A DNA stretch of 64,000 nt from positions 1-64,000 of the forward strand of contig JALOBW010000005.1 of assembly GCA_023228085.1 (NCBI GenBank), in the 5' to 3' direction. The stretch is from a bacterium (GTDB taxonomy: Bacteria > Patescibacteriota > Minisyncoccia > Minisyncoccales > Minisyncoccaceae). Position 1 is the stretch's first letter; each line of letters begins with the position of its first letter. Under the pieces are notes generated by a model. That model was not told the DNA's origin, did no database searches, and saw nothing but the letters and a program-made list of their open reading frames with translations. The position numbers were made by a program, and so were the translations under genes. Below are positions 26,790-36,949 of this stretch, one piece after another.

Positions 26790-29252
26790 TTGCTATAGAA
26801 TAGAAATCTTATATAGTCATTAGACATTGTAATAACCTTTAAAAGCCATAATCTACAAAAGTAGAAATCTTATATAGTCATTAGACAGTTATAAAAGCCC
26901 TATGAACCCCTAATCTACAAAAGTAGAAATCTTATATAGTCATTAGACAATAAAAATTATTATAGGAAATACTATGAGATCTACAAAAGTAGAAATCTTA
27001 TATAGTCATTAGACCCATTAGAATATGTTGATAAGACTACTAATCTACAAAAGTAGAAATCTTATATAGTCATTAGACATAAAAATGACATATCAGGAGT
27101 TCTATCTACAAAAGTAGAAATCTTATATAGTCATTAGACCTAGGGCTGCCACTAGAATCAGTTTGATCTACAAAAGTAGAAATCTTATATAGTCATTAGA
27201 CTTCTTTTAATGTTGCAATTGATTGTAGATCTACAAAAGTAGAAATCTTATATAGTCATTAGACTATCTGGGAGCATTACCCAGTATTAAATCTACAAAA
27301 GTAGAAATCTTATATAGTCATTAGACATGCATTGATTAAATGGATCAAGAACATCTACAAAAGTAGAAATCTTATATAGTCATTAGACAGGAAATGTCCA
27401 CAAATTAGTCCAAAATCTACAAAAGTAGAAATCTTATATAGTCATTAGACCAGGAACTGGTGATCCTATCGTTAAAATCTACAAAAGTAGAAATCTTATA
27501 TAGTCATTAGACCATACTTGTACCCGCTACCGATAAATAATATCTACAAAAGTAGAAATCTTATATAGTCATTAGACTATAAGTCATTAGCGATTTTGTT
27601 TAAATCTACAAAAGTAGAAATCTTATATAGTCATTAGACGTAGTAAATGTGGTCGAAGCAATAATATCTACAAAAGTAGAAATCTTATATAGTCATTAGA
27701 CTGCATAGTTCTATCTCTCACCCCTTGTATCTACAAAAGTAGAAATCTTATATAGTCATTAGACATGACAGCATACTGCTGGTCTTCCAATCTACAAAAG
27801 TAGAAATCTTATATAGTCATTAGACGCAATAAGAGTTGTTCCAGTTTTTTATCTACAAAAGTAGAAATCTTATATAGTCATTAGACTTTCAAGATATGAT
27901 GTTCTTAATGGAATCTACAAAAGTAGAAATCTTATATAGTCATTAGACAGATTCGATATACTCTCCGACTTTTCATCTACAAAAGTAGAAATCTTATATA
28001 GTCATTAGACTAAACTTTCACAACTATCAGGATTACAATCTACAAAAGTAGAAATCTTATATAGTCATTAGACCTTAACATCTGCGATAGCAGGTCAAAT
28101 CTACAAAAGTAGAAATCTTATATAGTCATTAGACGCAGAATTTATTGCTGAATATAAAGTTTAATCTACAAAAGTAGAAATCTTATATAGTCATTAGACT
28201 TCAACCTCTCTCTGGTGGTCGTTAAATCTACAAAAGTAGAAATCTTATATAGTCATTAGACTCTTCGTTGTAATCGCACCAGATAAATCTACAAAAGTAG
28301 AAATCTTATATAGTCATTAGACACTATCAATATCATTACCGCATTCCAATCTACAAAAGTAGAAATCTTATATAGTCATTAGACTTAACAATAGAAAATG
28401 GCTCACATTCATCTACAAAAGTAGAAATCTTATATAGTCATTAGACATTGATTCGGGAAATTGGCACGTTAATCTACAAAAGTAGAAATCTTATATAGTC
28501 ATTAGACATTTTTATTATTTGGGTTCTTATATTTTATCTACAAAAGTAGAAATCTTATATAGTCATTAGACCATCTTACCTGCCAATATAAACATTTATC
28601 TACAAAAGTAGAAATCTTATATAGTCATTAGACTTTTTAGTTTCTTTAATTTCCTTAAATCTACAAAAGTAGAAATCTTATATAGTCATTAGACAATAAT
28701 AAAAAAGAAATGCCAATATATCTACAAAAGTAGAAATCTTATATAGTCATTAGACTTTGTAAAAGTTGCCCCTCTGTAATATCTACAAAAGTAGAAATCT
28801 TATATAGTCATTAGACGCATTAACAATACTAATTTGCTGGATATCTACAAAAGTAGAAATCTTATATAGTCATTAGACACATTAAAATATACAGAACCTC
28901 TAACTATCTACAAAAGTAGAAATCTTATATAGTCATTAGACCCCGATTGGAGAACTTATGGAAAAGTATCTACAAAAGTAGAAATCTTATATAGTCATTA
29001 GACATCAACCTATTAGTTGCAAACAACAAATCTACAAAAGTAGAAATCTTATATAGTCATTAGACAAAGAAAGAAGCATTAGAAGAGTTACATCTACAAA
29101 AGTAGAAATCTTATATAGTCATTAGACGCGAGTAAAGATATTCTATTTGATAGAATCTACAAAAGTAGAAATCTTATATAGTCATTAGACGAAGAAAAAG
29201 TTATCGGTATTGCAATATCTACAAAAGTAGAAATCTTATATAGTCATTAGAC
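26790..29252 (-). CRISPR. Type V-A CRISPR array, 40 repeats and 39 spacers
   Basis: There are forty 36-nt repeats with spacers of 25-30 nt. Read on the minus strand each repeat begins GTCTAATGACTATATAAG and ends ATTTCTACTTTTGTAGAT, the Cas12a signature: a TCTAC/GTAGA hairpin with a TTTT loop directly before the spacer. Thirty-nine repeats look identical. The repeat at 26790-26825 is degenerate over its last ~11 nt (the crRNA hairpin end), marking it as the leader-distal terminal repeat. The leader is therefore on the high-coordinate side next to cas2, and the array is transcribed in the same direction as the cas genes. No spacer has an obvious match in this window by eye. Confidence 0.99.
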
Positions 29253-29417
29253 TCTCACTTTGTTGAAAATAAGCCAAAAAGATACAAACGATAAAATTTA
29301 AAATCGCGACTTTTTGGCTATTTTTCAATAATATTTTTTTATAAAGACTAAGGTTTAGCATTTTAATCACTATATCATGACTTCCACTTTTCTACTTTTT
29401 ATTTAGTTTTTAAGGAG
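29253..29417 (-). promoter_or_regulatory. CRISPR leader between cas2 and the array
   Basis: This 165-bp AT-rich segment abuts the first repeat. It contains a 19-nt imperfect inverted repeat: TTGAAAATAAGCCAAAAAG at 29263-29281 and its near-complement at 29310-29328, 28 nt apart. The palindrome could be an adaptation/leader-recognition site, a weak cas terminator, or part of the array promoter. No convincing -35/-10 pair is seen. Confidence 0.6.
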
Positions 29418-29699
29418 TTATTCAAAAATGATCACATCAGAATCTTCATTCTTCGCATATCCATATCGTACTATTTCTTTCTGACACCTATCACACACCT
29501 GAAAGATAATAATACTATCAGAATTCTGAAATTCCTTCCTATATTTTAATTCTATCTCATTTAAAATATTTTTCAATAGCCTTCTACTGTTTTTTATTTC
29601 AAAAATAGAATATTGAATTTTTCTACCATATTTTTTAAGATAACTAGAAAATTTATTTCGTATTCTATCATCCCTAAAATCATAACAAATTATAAACAT
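29418..29699 (-). CDS. cas2: CRISPR adaptation endonuclease-fold protein Cas2
   Basis: The 93-residue protein is the scaffold of the Cas1-Cas2 integrase. It has the ferredoxin-like Cas2 start FIICYDFRDDRIRNKFSSYL with the conserved aspartate near residue 7, then YGRKIQYSIFEI. The C-terminal region has a CxxC (VCDRCQKEIV). It is the last cas gene before the leader; its start is one base after the cas1 stop, so the pair is translationally coupled. Confidence 0.96.
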   Translation of the reverse strand: MFIICYDFRDDRIRNKFSSYLKKYGRKIQYSIFEIKNSRRLLKNILNEIELKYRKEFQNSDSIIIFQVCDRCQKEIVRYGYAKNEDSDVIIFE

Positions 29700-29700
29700 A

Positions 29701-30657
29701 TTACTTTATTGAAAAATTAGGAAATTCAAATTTTTCGGGATTTGTCTGATATCTATAAAAATTATAAATATACCTAAAAATTTCTTCCTTATTGTCTGTA
29801 ATAGTATCTAGAAAAATTTTTGTGTATTTCCTTGATTTGTTGTAATCAAGTCTATATATACCTTTAACAACTTTAAAATCTTTTTTATCTATCTGCCCTA
29901 AATTAAAAGACTTCAACAGTTGCTTATCTATCAAACATCTAAATGGCTCCATGATATCACAAGATAATGATTTTCTTTGAAAAAATAATTTATGATAAAA
30001 TCCTTTATAAGTATCAAACCCATATAACATTAATAATGAATCAATAAAATTAAACAAAAACGTATAACCAATATCAAGTAATATATTATATTCATCAATT
30101 TTCACTCGTGGCATTCTTTTGTACCATCTAAGATCCTTAAAATAATTTTTAAAAAAAATTTTAGAATAATTGCCCTCAACCCCAAGTAATTCTTTTTCAT
30201 CTTTTGCATCAATAACACGAGATATAATATTTTTCTTTTCTTCTTTGTAATTAAATTTTTTATCAATGGACTTAATAAGCAATAATTGATTAATCAATTT
30301 ATTTTCAACTAATTTTTTTGCAATTTTTAATTCTTGCTCATAATCAGCTTTATACTGTCTCTCTCGCAGCAAATAATTTCCTTCAGCCCTAGCTCCCATA
30401 TATGCGTAACATTCTAAATTATTTTTTAATAAAAAAATTGAGACTCCGAAATCCAAAGAATTTTTTATAAAAACACTTGTAAGAGTGAGATCACCTATTA
30501 TAAAAATACAAAAAACTTTATGACACGATATTTGATTCACAACTACGCCGTTTTTTTCAAATACAATATTTTCGTTTCTAAATCTCAAGCCATCATCAAT
30601 TTGATTGTTATGAATAAGCAAAATTTTTTTCTCCTTAAAGTCATCTAAAAATAACAT
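29701..30657 (-). CDS. cas1: CRISPR adaptation integrase Cas1
   Basis: The 318-residue metal-dependent integrase inserts spacers at the leader end. Active-site residues are visible: E161 in LLGVEGNYSKIFF, H222 in YKGFYHKLFF and E237 (or D234) in CDIMEPFR. An N-terminal beta domain precedes the helical catalytic domain. It lies 1 bp after cas4 and 1 bp before cas2, an adaptation operon. Confidence 0.98.
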   Translation of the reverse strand: MLFLDDFKEKKILLIHNNQIDDGLRFRNENIVFEKNGVVVNQISCHKVFCIFIIGDLTLTSVFIKNSLDFGVSIFLLKNNLECYAYMGARAEGNYLLRERQYKADYEQELKIAKKLVENKLINQLLLIKSIDKKFNYKEEKKNIISRVIDAKDEKELLGVEGNYSKIFFKNYFKDLRWYKRMPRVKIDEYNILLDIGYTFLFNFIDSLLMLYGFDTYKGFYHKLFFQRKSLSCDIMEPFRCLIDKQLLKSFNLGQIDKKDFKVVKGIYRLDYNKSRKYTKIFLDTITDNKEEIFRYIYNFYRYQTNPEKFEFPNFSIK

Positions 30658-30658
30658 A

Positions 30659-31201
30659 TTAATAAATACAAAGTGGATTATAAATACAGTTTTTACATTT
30701 ATCTTTATTTTTTCTTACGATATTATGAAAATCAAAACTACCAATATCTTCTATTAATTTTTCAAATTTTCTTACTTCATTTTTATCTGGCAAAGATATC
30801 CAATACCTTTTATTATCTTTAAGAGAGTGTAAACACATTTTTTTGACTAAAAAACCCATTTCCAAAAGACAAAAATACTGAGCATATAGTTGGTATTTAT
30901 AACCATCATAGATTTTTTTTATTTTATTTTTCCGCTCAATCAATATCATCAACTCACTATCATAGATATCAATCTTTCCAGCTAATCCATACTTCTGGCT
31001 ATAAATCTCAATTCCACTTAAATATTTTTTTGCAGTAGAGTAATATCCCTCGTCAATACATTCGTGCACAATTTTTCCTCTTATCTGTGCATCTCCGTGA
31101 TAAATTTTTGCATTAAAATTATCATAAATGGAGTGCAAATATAAGGAATGAGGGCAGAATATAAAATCGTTTAATTTAGATATTTGGATATACGATTCCA
31201 T
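30659..31201 (-). CDS. cas4: CRISPR-associated exonuclease Cas4
   Basis: The 180-residue RecB-family nuclease with an Fe-S cluster trims prespacers and checks the PAM during adaptation. Cluster cysteines are C16 (FIFCPHSLY) and C169, C172, C178 (DKCKNCIYNPLCIY). Nuclease residues are H46 (KIVHECID), D78 (GKIDIYD), E89/K91 (LIERKNK) and the QxxxY-like QLYAQYF. All appear intact. It sits between cas12a and cas1, the usual type V-A order. Confidence 0.97.
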   Translation of the reverse strand: MESYIQISKLNDFIFCPHSLYLHSIYDNFNAKIYHGDAQIRGKIVHECIDEGYYSTAKKYLSGIEIYSQKYGLAGKIDIYDSELMILIERKNKIKKIYDGYKYQLYAQYFCLLEMGFLVKKMCLHSLKDNKRYWISLPDKNEVRKFEKLIEDIGSFDFHNIVRKNKDKCKNCIYNPLCIY

Positions 31202-31207
31202 AACTAT

Positions 31208-34200
31208 TTATCTTTGAACAAACTTATCCCAATCATCATTTCTTATAAATAAATCGGGGCTATCTGGGTTATTTTTTATTCTGTCTAATAATATCATCCC
31301 CTTTCTAGCGATATTATAAGCACCATTAGCATCTCCATTATCGGGTAGGTTTATTTTGTATTTTTTTCTACTATCATAAAAATCATTAATTTTATTGGAC
31401 CATACGGGAGATTGCAAGAAATCATTTTCGTTTCCTTGCTTTTCTCTATTAGTATTCCTAATCTGATTTAATAAATTCCAATAGAAAACTAGTGACTTCC
31501 AATCAAATTCTTTTTGAGTAATTATTTGCTCATTTATATTCCTATTCTTATCTAACCCTAAAAATAATTTTTCTAATTCTTCAAAAAGATTATATTTCTT
31601 CATTTTGCCAAATTTACCATTTTCATCTTTTTCATTTTTATTCCAATAGAATCTTTCTATTCCATCATAAGCAAATAAATTCCAATCATCGTAATTAAAT
31701 TTAAAACAATTATATTTTTTATCAAAATCAATTTTAATGCTATTTATACCAAATTCTTCTCTAGCTATTTCTTCGCTAATAGAATTGGATATATATTTAG
31801 TTTTTCTCCATCCAGTTAGTGGATCTATAGCGGAGGTATAGCTTGGATTTACATAAAAAATTACCCCCCACTGCTTAGAGCTTTCAAAATACCTAAGCCC
31901 TCCAGCGTTAATCAACGGAGTTAATTGATAAGCATTTAATATTCCACCTAATTCATTAGCACCCTTATCTTTCATTGAAAGATAGTTCAATTTTTTAGCT
32001 AGAGCAACTTCAAATTTTTTATAAATAGACTTCTCAACCCTTGCAGTTCTCTTTGCTTTAAAATAAGGATTCAAATCTTCTAATACTATAATGGCATTAT
32101 TGTCTACAGATAATTTATATATCTCGTGTATCGCTTGAGATAAATAGCCTTCCTTTAACTCTTTAATACTCCCGATAGTGGACCAAGACCTGCGAGCTTC
32201 CATCATATCCCTAGACCTATCGGTCAAAAGACTATTATAATCTTTTCCATTAATAATATTTAACGATCCTTGTTTATTAATCACTCCATCTTGATTGATT
32301 AATGAATAATATAATAAGTTTTTCTCACCACGATCTATGCCAAGAATTTTATAATTTTCATTAATACTACTATTAAAATTTATATTAAATTTTTTATAAC
32401 TTAAATCTTCTAATCCAAAATTAAGAGTGACAGAAAAATGGAAAAATATTTTTTCCTCAGAATACCTTTTGTTTTTAATAATACTAAATTTCTTTTTTTT
32501 GCTCCTATCGCTATCAACCTTTTTGTCAATACTTTTATCTCTAAAGAATAGCTCTGCTCCACCATTCAACTTAATTATATCACTAGAAAACAAATTCTTG
32601 AGGATTATTGTCTCTAAATTGTCTTTACCAGTTTTATGTTCTGCGAAGTCCTTATTATAAATACTAAACAAATATATTTTCCCATCATTTATTAGCCTCT
32701 CCAGCATACCCTTATTTATACCAACAAATTCAGTAAAATAACTTGCCCTATCAACATCTACGTAGAAATCTTCTAAATATTCATAATCATCTGCATCCTT
32801 GATACTAGAATAATCAAAATATTCACAACTCTTATAACTTTCTAAAAAATCTTTGCAAAAATTTATCCAATCAGTTAAAGCTGCCCTATAAACTTTCTTA
32901 TTCCCTCCATTTTTTAAATAATCTTTTTGAAAAAGCTTAACTCCTTTTTCAGAATCCTGTACGATCTTATTTAAATCGTCTTCTGAATATTTAACGTTAT
33001 TTAAGTCAAATATTCTTCTGGTTATGGTTAGTTTTTTATTAAAACTAGCATTAAATAATAAATATTCGTCTTTATTTTTTTTAAAGTGCCCTATAACATT
33101 CTTCAGCTGTGTAGAGCACTTGGGAATCATCTTAGAGGCACTTGGAAAATACTTGTAATTTAATTTTTCCCATTCGTCCGAAGCGTTAGAATATAGATCT
33201 TTATTTTTATCTTTACTAAAGCAATTTTTATTATTTTTATCTATTACAGCCAAATAATAGATGCCTGCACCTCTTAATATTACTACTAAATTACTTAATT
33301 CTTTATCAATATCAAAACCGCTAGCTAAGGTAGACTGATTAAAGTTCAATTTAAACTTATTCGTATTATAAAGTTTTTTAGTTAAGTAATTCCTAAAAGC
33401 GTTATAATATTCATTAAGATTTGATTTCTCGCAATATTGATCTATAACTTCATAAAAGCTATTATCTTTGATATTAAATTCTTTTACTGTATGGTACTTT
33501 ATCATTCTCTCTATTGATAACATCGTATCGCAGAAATCTTTAATAAGCTTCTTATCTTCCTCGTCTCTAATATCAAATTTTCTCTTTTTTTCTTGATTAA
33601 ATCTTTCTAATTCATTGTTAAATTCTTCAAAATTCTTCTTTATTTCATGCTTCCAAATAGCAAGAAATGTGTCCCACGCATTATTTTTATACAATTTTTC
33701 ATATTCACCCTTACCACTTTGGTCTTTAGCTCCAAGTCTAAATAAATTAATAACATCTACATTATTTTTAAGGACTACACTAAAATCAAATAAAGAAATA
33801 GATTGAGGGATTCTAAAGTCACCCCCTTTATTCCTATCCTTATTTTTGATTATTTTATTTTCCAATAACAATTCCGACAAAACATCCCATGCAACAAACC
33901 AACGACTAGAGACTGTATTAATGCTAGCCTTATTGAAATAAATACTATCCAAATCAAAATCATCAATGTCTGCAAAAAAGTTTTGATAAAGATTTTCTAT
34001 GTTCTTCAATAAATCCTTCTGCTTCGCATATAACTCCTCTATACTCACCCATTCTTTCCCTTCTTCTATTTGAAAAATTCCAAACTTAGTCTTATCACAA
34101 CCAATTTGCTTGTATAGCAACTTTAATCTTACCAATTTAGGTAAAATACCTTTATTTTGTTGGAAAAATTTATTTACAATCTCATTTACTATTCCTAGCT

Positions 34201-34948
34201 TTTTATTATATAAATCTATATCACCACTATTCAAACATTTTGAGTAATAAAATAATTCAAAATATTCATCATATTTCTTTAATTCGTTTATTTTATTTGA
34301 TAACAATCTAAATTCGTATTTATTGTCCAGAAATCTTATCAAGTTTTCATTGATAATTCTATTAGCTATACTAGTAGCCTTATCTTCATCAGAATAATAA
34401 TTCTCTCTATTTTTATTAAACCCACTAAAATAGGTGAAGAATTTATCAAATTTTTTGATAATATCCTCTTTTTCTGGATTTAAATCTTTTAACATGAGTA
34501 ATATATTATTTTCAAACAATATCTGATAACCATTTTTTTTAAACTTTATATCAGGATATCTATTTTTCCATTCATTCCCTTTATTATTAAAAACTCTTAT
34601 TACATCCTTTCTTAATTTTTCCTGTATGCCTTCAATGTTTTTTTCAAATATCCTCATCTTATCCTTACTGTTCTCACAGCTCTTGTAATCCTTCATTTTA
34701 AATAATTCGTCTTCAATCTGCTGCAATAATTTTATCGATATATCTGCACCATCCAAGGACTCCATAATAAACTGCTCATGCATTCTATCAAACATCGGCT
34801 TCATTTCTTTCTCATAAAGTCTATCTATTTCTCTATCATTTTTAATGACATCTTGTAATGACTTTGTTCCCAAAACAGGCTTTAATTCAAATTTTAAGGT
34901 TTTTGTTAGGCTATATAAATTAGTGAGATTGGCGAAGTTTTTTTTCAT
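31208..34948 (-). CDS. cas12a: CRISPR-associated endonuclease Cas12a (Cpf1)
   Basis: The 1246-residue single effector processes its own crRNA and cuts T-rich-PAM DNA. The N-terminus NLYSLTKTLKFELKP is the family start. RuvC residues are D872 (GIDRGEKN), E957 (VLEDLNP) and D1206 (NGDANGAY); the Nuc arginine is R1164 (QIRNTN). The crRNA-processing histidine is in KIFFHFSVTLNF. PAM-contacting positions match Acidaminococcus Cas12a: LASGFDIDKELSN carries the S, K and N equivalents of S542, K548 and N552, and FPSASKMIPKCSTQ carries the lysine. TTTV recognition is therefore inferred. There is no clear Shine-Dalgarno. It is followed by cas4-cas1-cas2 with 1-6 bp gaps. No tracrRNA is required. Confidence 0.99.
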   Translation of the reverse strand: MKKNFANLTNLYSLTKTLKFELKPVLGTKSLQDVIKNDREIDRLYEKEMKPMFDRMHEQFIMESLDGADISIKLLQQIEDELFKMKDYKSCENSKDKMRIFEKNIEGIQEKLRKDVIRVFNNKGNEWKNRYPDIKFKKNGYQILFENNILLMLKDLNPEKEDIIKKFDKFFTYFSGFNKNRENYYSDEDKATSIANRIINENLIRFLDNKYEFRLLSNKINELKKYDEYFELFYYSKCLNSGDIDLYNKKLGIVNEIVNKFFQQNKGILPKLVRLKLLYKQIGCDKTKFGIFQIEEGKEWVSIEELYAKQKDLLKNIENLYQNFFADIDDFDLDSIYFNKASINTVSSRWFVAWDVLSELLLENKIIKNKDRNKGGDFRIPQSISLFDFSVVLKNNVDVINLFRLGAKDQSGKGEYEKLYKNNAWDTFLAIWKHEIKKNFEEFNNELERFNQEKKRKFDIRDEEDKKLIKDFCDTMLSIERMIKYHTVKEFNIKDNSFYEVIDQYCEKSNLNEYYNAFRNYLTKKLYNTNKFKLNFNQSTLASGFDIDKELSNLVVILRGAGIYYLAVIDKNNKNCFSKDKNKDLYSNASDEWEKLNYKYFPSASKMIPKCSTQLKNVIGHFKKNKDEYLLFNASFNKKLTITRRIFDLNNVKYSEDDLNKIVQDSEKGVKLFQKDYLKNGGNKKVYRAALTDWINFCKDFLESYKSCEYFDYSSIKDADDYEYLEDFYVDVDRASYFTEFVGINKGMLERLINDGKIYLFSIYNKDFAEHKTGKDNLETIILKNLFSSDIIKLNGGAELFFRDKSIDKKVDSDRSKKKKFSIIKNKRYSEEKIFFHFSVTLNFGLEDLSYKKFNINFNSSINENYKILGIDRGEKNLLYYSLINQDGVINKQGSLNIINGKDYNSLLTDRSRDMMEARRSWSTIGSIKELKEGYLSQAIHEIYKLSVDNNAIIVLEDLNPYFKAKRTARVEKSIYKKFEVALAKKLNYLSMKDKGANELGGILNAYQLTPLINAGGLRYFESSKQWGVIFYVNPSYTSAIDPLTGWRKTKYISNSISEEIAREEFGINSIKIDFDKKYNCFKFNYDDWNLFAYDGIERFYWNKNEKDENGKFGKMKKYNLFEELEKLFLGLDKNRNINEQIITQKEFDWKSLVFYWNLLNQIRNTNREKQGNENDFLQSPVWSNKINDFYDSRKKYKINLPDNGDANGAYNIARKGMILLDRIKNNPDSPDLFIRNDDWDKFVQR

Positions 34949-34963
34949 GAAATTTTAAATTAT

Positions 34964-34997
34964 GAAATAAAAAAACAGCGCTAAAAATCGCTGTTTT
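34964..34997 (-). terminator. Terminator of glmS, just upstream of cas12a
   Basis: AAAACAGCG (34972-34980) pairs with CGCTGTTTT (34989-34997), followed on the minus strand by TTTTATTT. It lies only 24-50 nt before the cas12a ATG, so any cas promoter downstream of it would be very tight. Confidence 0.85.
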
Positions 34998-35038
34998 GTC
35001 AGTATTTTTTTTGTTATTATTAGAGCCTTAAAGACTTC

Positions 35039-35061
35039 TTGATTTTGAATTTCAAAATCAA
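35039..35061. promoter_or_regulatory. 23-nt palindrome between glmS and cas12a
   Basis: TTGATTTTGAA (35039-35049) and TTCAAAATCAA (35051-35061) are perfect inverted repeats around a single T. The AT-rich symmetric form suggests a dimeric regulator operator rather than a terminator. A TTGACA-17-TAATTT promoter-like pair on the plus strand starts 8 bp further (35069-35097) and would read antisense into glmS. Confidence 0.45.
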
Positions 35062-35107
35062 TCATACCTTGACATCTATTTATCACTAGAATAATTTTTT
35101 GTCAAAA

Positions 35108-36949
35108 TTATTCTACCGTCACACTCTTTGCCAAATTTTTTGGTTTATCAATATCTCTACCTAATGCATCTGCAAAATAATAGGCAAATAGATGCAATGG
35201 AATAACCGACAATATTGGCGTTAACATCTCCAAAGTTTTTGGAATATAAATCACATCATCAACAATTTTTTTTATATCTTCATTTCCTTTTGTTGCAATG
35301 GCTATTACTTTTCCATTTCTGGCTTTCACTTCTTCAATATTAGAAATCATTTTTTCGTAAACTGAATCTGAGGAGCAAATAGCAATTGTCGGACAATTCT
35401 CATCTATCAAAGCAAGTGGTCCATGTTTTAATTCTCCCCCAGCTGTACCTTCGGCGTGAACATAGGAAACCTCTTTTAGCTTTAACGCTCCTTCAAGTGC
35501 AATCGGATAATTATACTTTCTACCAATAAACCAAAAATCCCTGTAATTTATATATTTATTAGCAATTGTTTTTATTTCTTCTTTTGTATCCAAAATTTCA
35601 CGTGCTAATTCTGGTAACCTTGAAATTTCTTCAATAATCCTATTGCCCATCACAAGTGCCATGTCTCGTTGTCTCCCCAAATACACTGCGATTAAGGCAA
35701 AAGTTGTTAATTGTCCAATAAATGCTTTGGTTGAAGCAACGGCTATTTCGGGACCAGATCTTGTATATACCCCAGCATCAGTTTCTCTTGCTTGATTTGA
35801 TCCAACAACATTTGTCACACCAATAGTCAATAACCCCTTCTCTTTCATTTCGCGAAGAGCCGCAAGAGTGTCGGCTGTTTCTCCAGACTGAGAAACAAAG
35901 ATGCCAGCTGTATTTTTATTAAATGAAGATTTTCGGTATCTAAATTCTGAACCAATATCTGGCTCCGCCGAAATACCTGCATATTCTTCAATCATATATT
36001 CAGCAACCTTAGCGGCATAATAGGCAGTTCCACATCCAATCAAAGCAATGTTATCAATATTCCTTAATCTATCTTCAACAATCTCAAGCCCTCCCAGTTT
36101 TGCATTTCCTTTTTCAAGATACAATCTCCCTCTTATTGCGTCTTCTATTGTTGCGGGCTCTTGCATTATTTCTTTTAACATAAAATGTTTGTATCCGCCC
36201 TTTTCAGCTTCTTCTATATTCCATTCAATTGTTTCAATTTTTTTGTCAGCTATTTTCCAACAATCGTTTTCTTTTTCTTGTTTTGAAATAATAAAATTAT
36301 CTGGAGTTAAAACAGCAACCTCATTATCATCAAGATGGATTATCTGCCTAGTTCTTGTAATTATCGCCGATGGATCAGATGCAATTATAAACTCGTCTCC
36401 ATTAATTCCAATAAGTAATGGTGATGACATTCTAGCTACAACAATTTTATTTGGATCTTTTGGAGAGACAACAGCTAATCCGTAAGTACCCCTTACTTCT
36501 TTTAGTGCTTTTTTAACAGCATCTTCTAATACTCCATCAAAATATTTTTCTATCAAATGAGCTAAAACTTCAGTATCAGTTTCGGAACTAAATTTGTGCC
36601 CTTCGTTTAATAGTTTTTCTTTTATCTCTTTATAATTTTCAATAATTCCATTATGCACTACAAAAAATTCTTGATTGCAATCAAAATGAGGATGTGCATT
36701 TTCTTTTGTGACAATTCCAGTTGTTGCCCACCTAGTATGAGCGATTCCAATACTACCACTACTTTCCGAATTTTTAATATGGCATTGGTCAGATATTTTA
36801 CCCTTTTCTTTACACAAAAAATCAATTTTTCCATCATCCAAAACACAAAAACCAAACGAATCATAACCTCTATATTCCAACCTTTCCAACCCAGAAAAAA
36901 GTATTGGAAGAGCAGGATTTTTTCCGATATAACCAACAATGCCGCACAT
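35108..36949 (-). CDS. glmS: Glutamine--fructose-6-phosphate aminotransferase (isomerizing)
   Basis: It makes glucosamine-6-phosphate for cell-wall precursors. The 613-residue protein is full length. The N-terminal Ntn glutaminase begins MCGIVGYIG with catalytic C2 and has HTRWATTG and HNGIIENY. Two SIS domains bind the sugar phosphate (FVSQSGETADT; SYVHAEGTAGGELKHGPLAL), and the C-terminus ends KNLAKSVTVE. It is a single-gene unit with its own terminator. No glmS ribozyme is visible in the short upstream sequence, which holds a repeat array. Confidence 0.98.
   Translation of the reverse strand: MCGIVGYIGKNPALPILFSGLERLEYRGYDSFGFCVLDDGKIDFLCKEKGKISDQCHIKNSESSGSIGIAHTRWATTGIVTKENAHPHFDCNQEFFVVHNGIIENYKEIKEKLLNEGHKFSSETDTEVLAHLIEKYFDGVLEDAVKKALKEVRGTYGLAVVSPKDPNKIVVARMSSPLLIGINGDEFIIASDPSAIITRTRQIIHLDDNEVAVLTPDNFIISKQEKENDCWKIADKKIETIEWNIEEAEKGGYKHFMLKEIMQEPATIEDAIRGRLYLEKGNAKLGGLEIVEDRLRNIDNIALIGCGTAYYAAKVAEYMIEEYAGISAEPDIGSEFRYRKSSFNKNTAGIFVSQSGETADTLAALREMKEKGLLTIGVTNVVGSNQARETDAGVYTRSGPEIAVASTKAFIGQLTTFALIAVYLGRQRDMALVMGNRIIEEISRLPELAREILDTKEEIKTIANKYINYRDFWFIGRKYNYPIALEGALKLKEVSYVHAEGTAGGELKHGPLALIDENCPTIAICSSDSVYEKMISNIEEVKARNGKVIAIATKGNEDIKKIVDDVIYIPKTLEMLTPILSVIPLHLFAYYFADALGRDIDKPKNLAKSVTVE

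Noticed and set aside
29330..29401. tracrRNA gene in the CRISPR leader
   Set aside because: Type V-A effectors process crRNA without tracrRNA, and the match is short and interrupted.
31208..34948. Inactive (dead) Cas12a
   Set aside because: All RuvC residues and the Nuc arginine are present, so loss of activity is not indicated by sequence.
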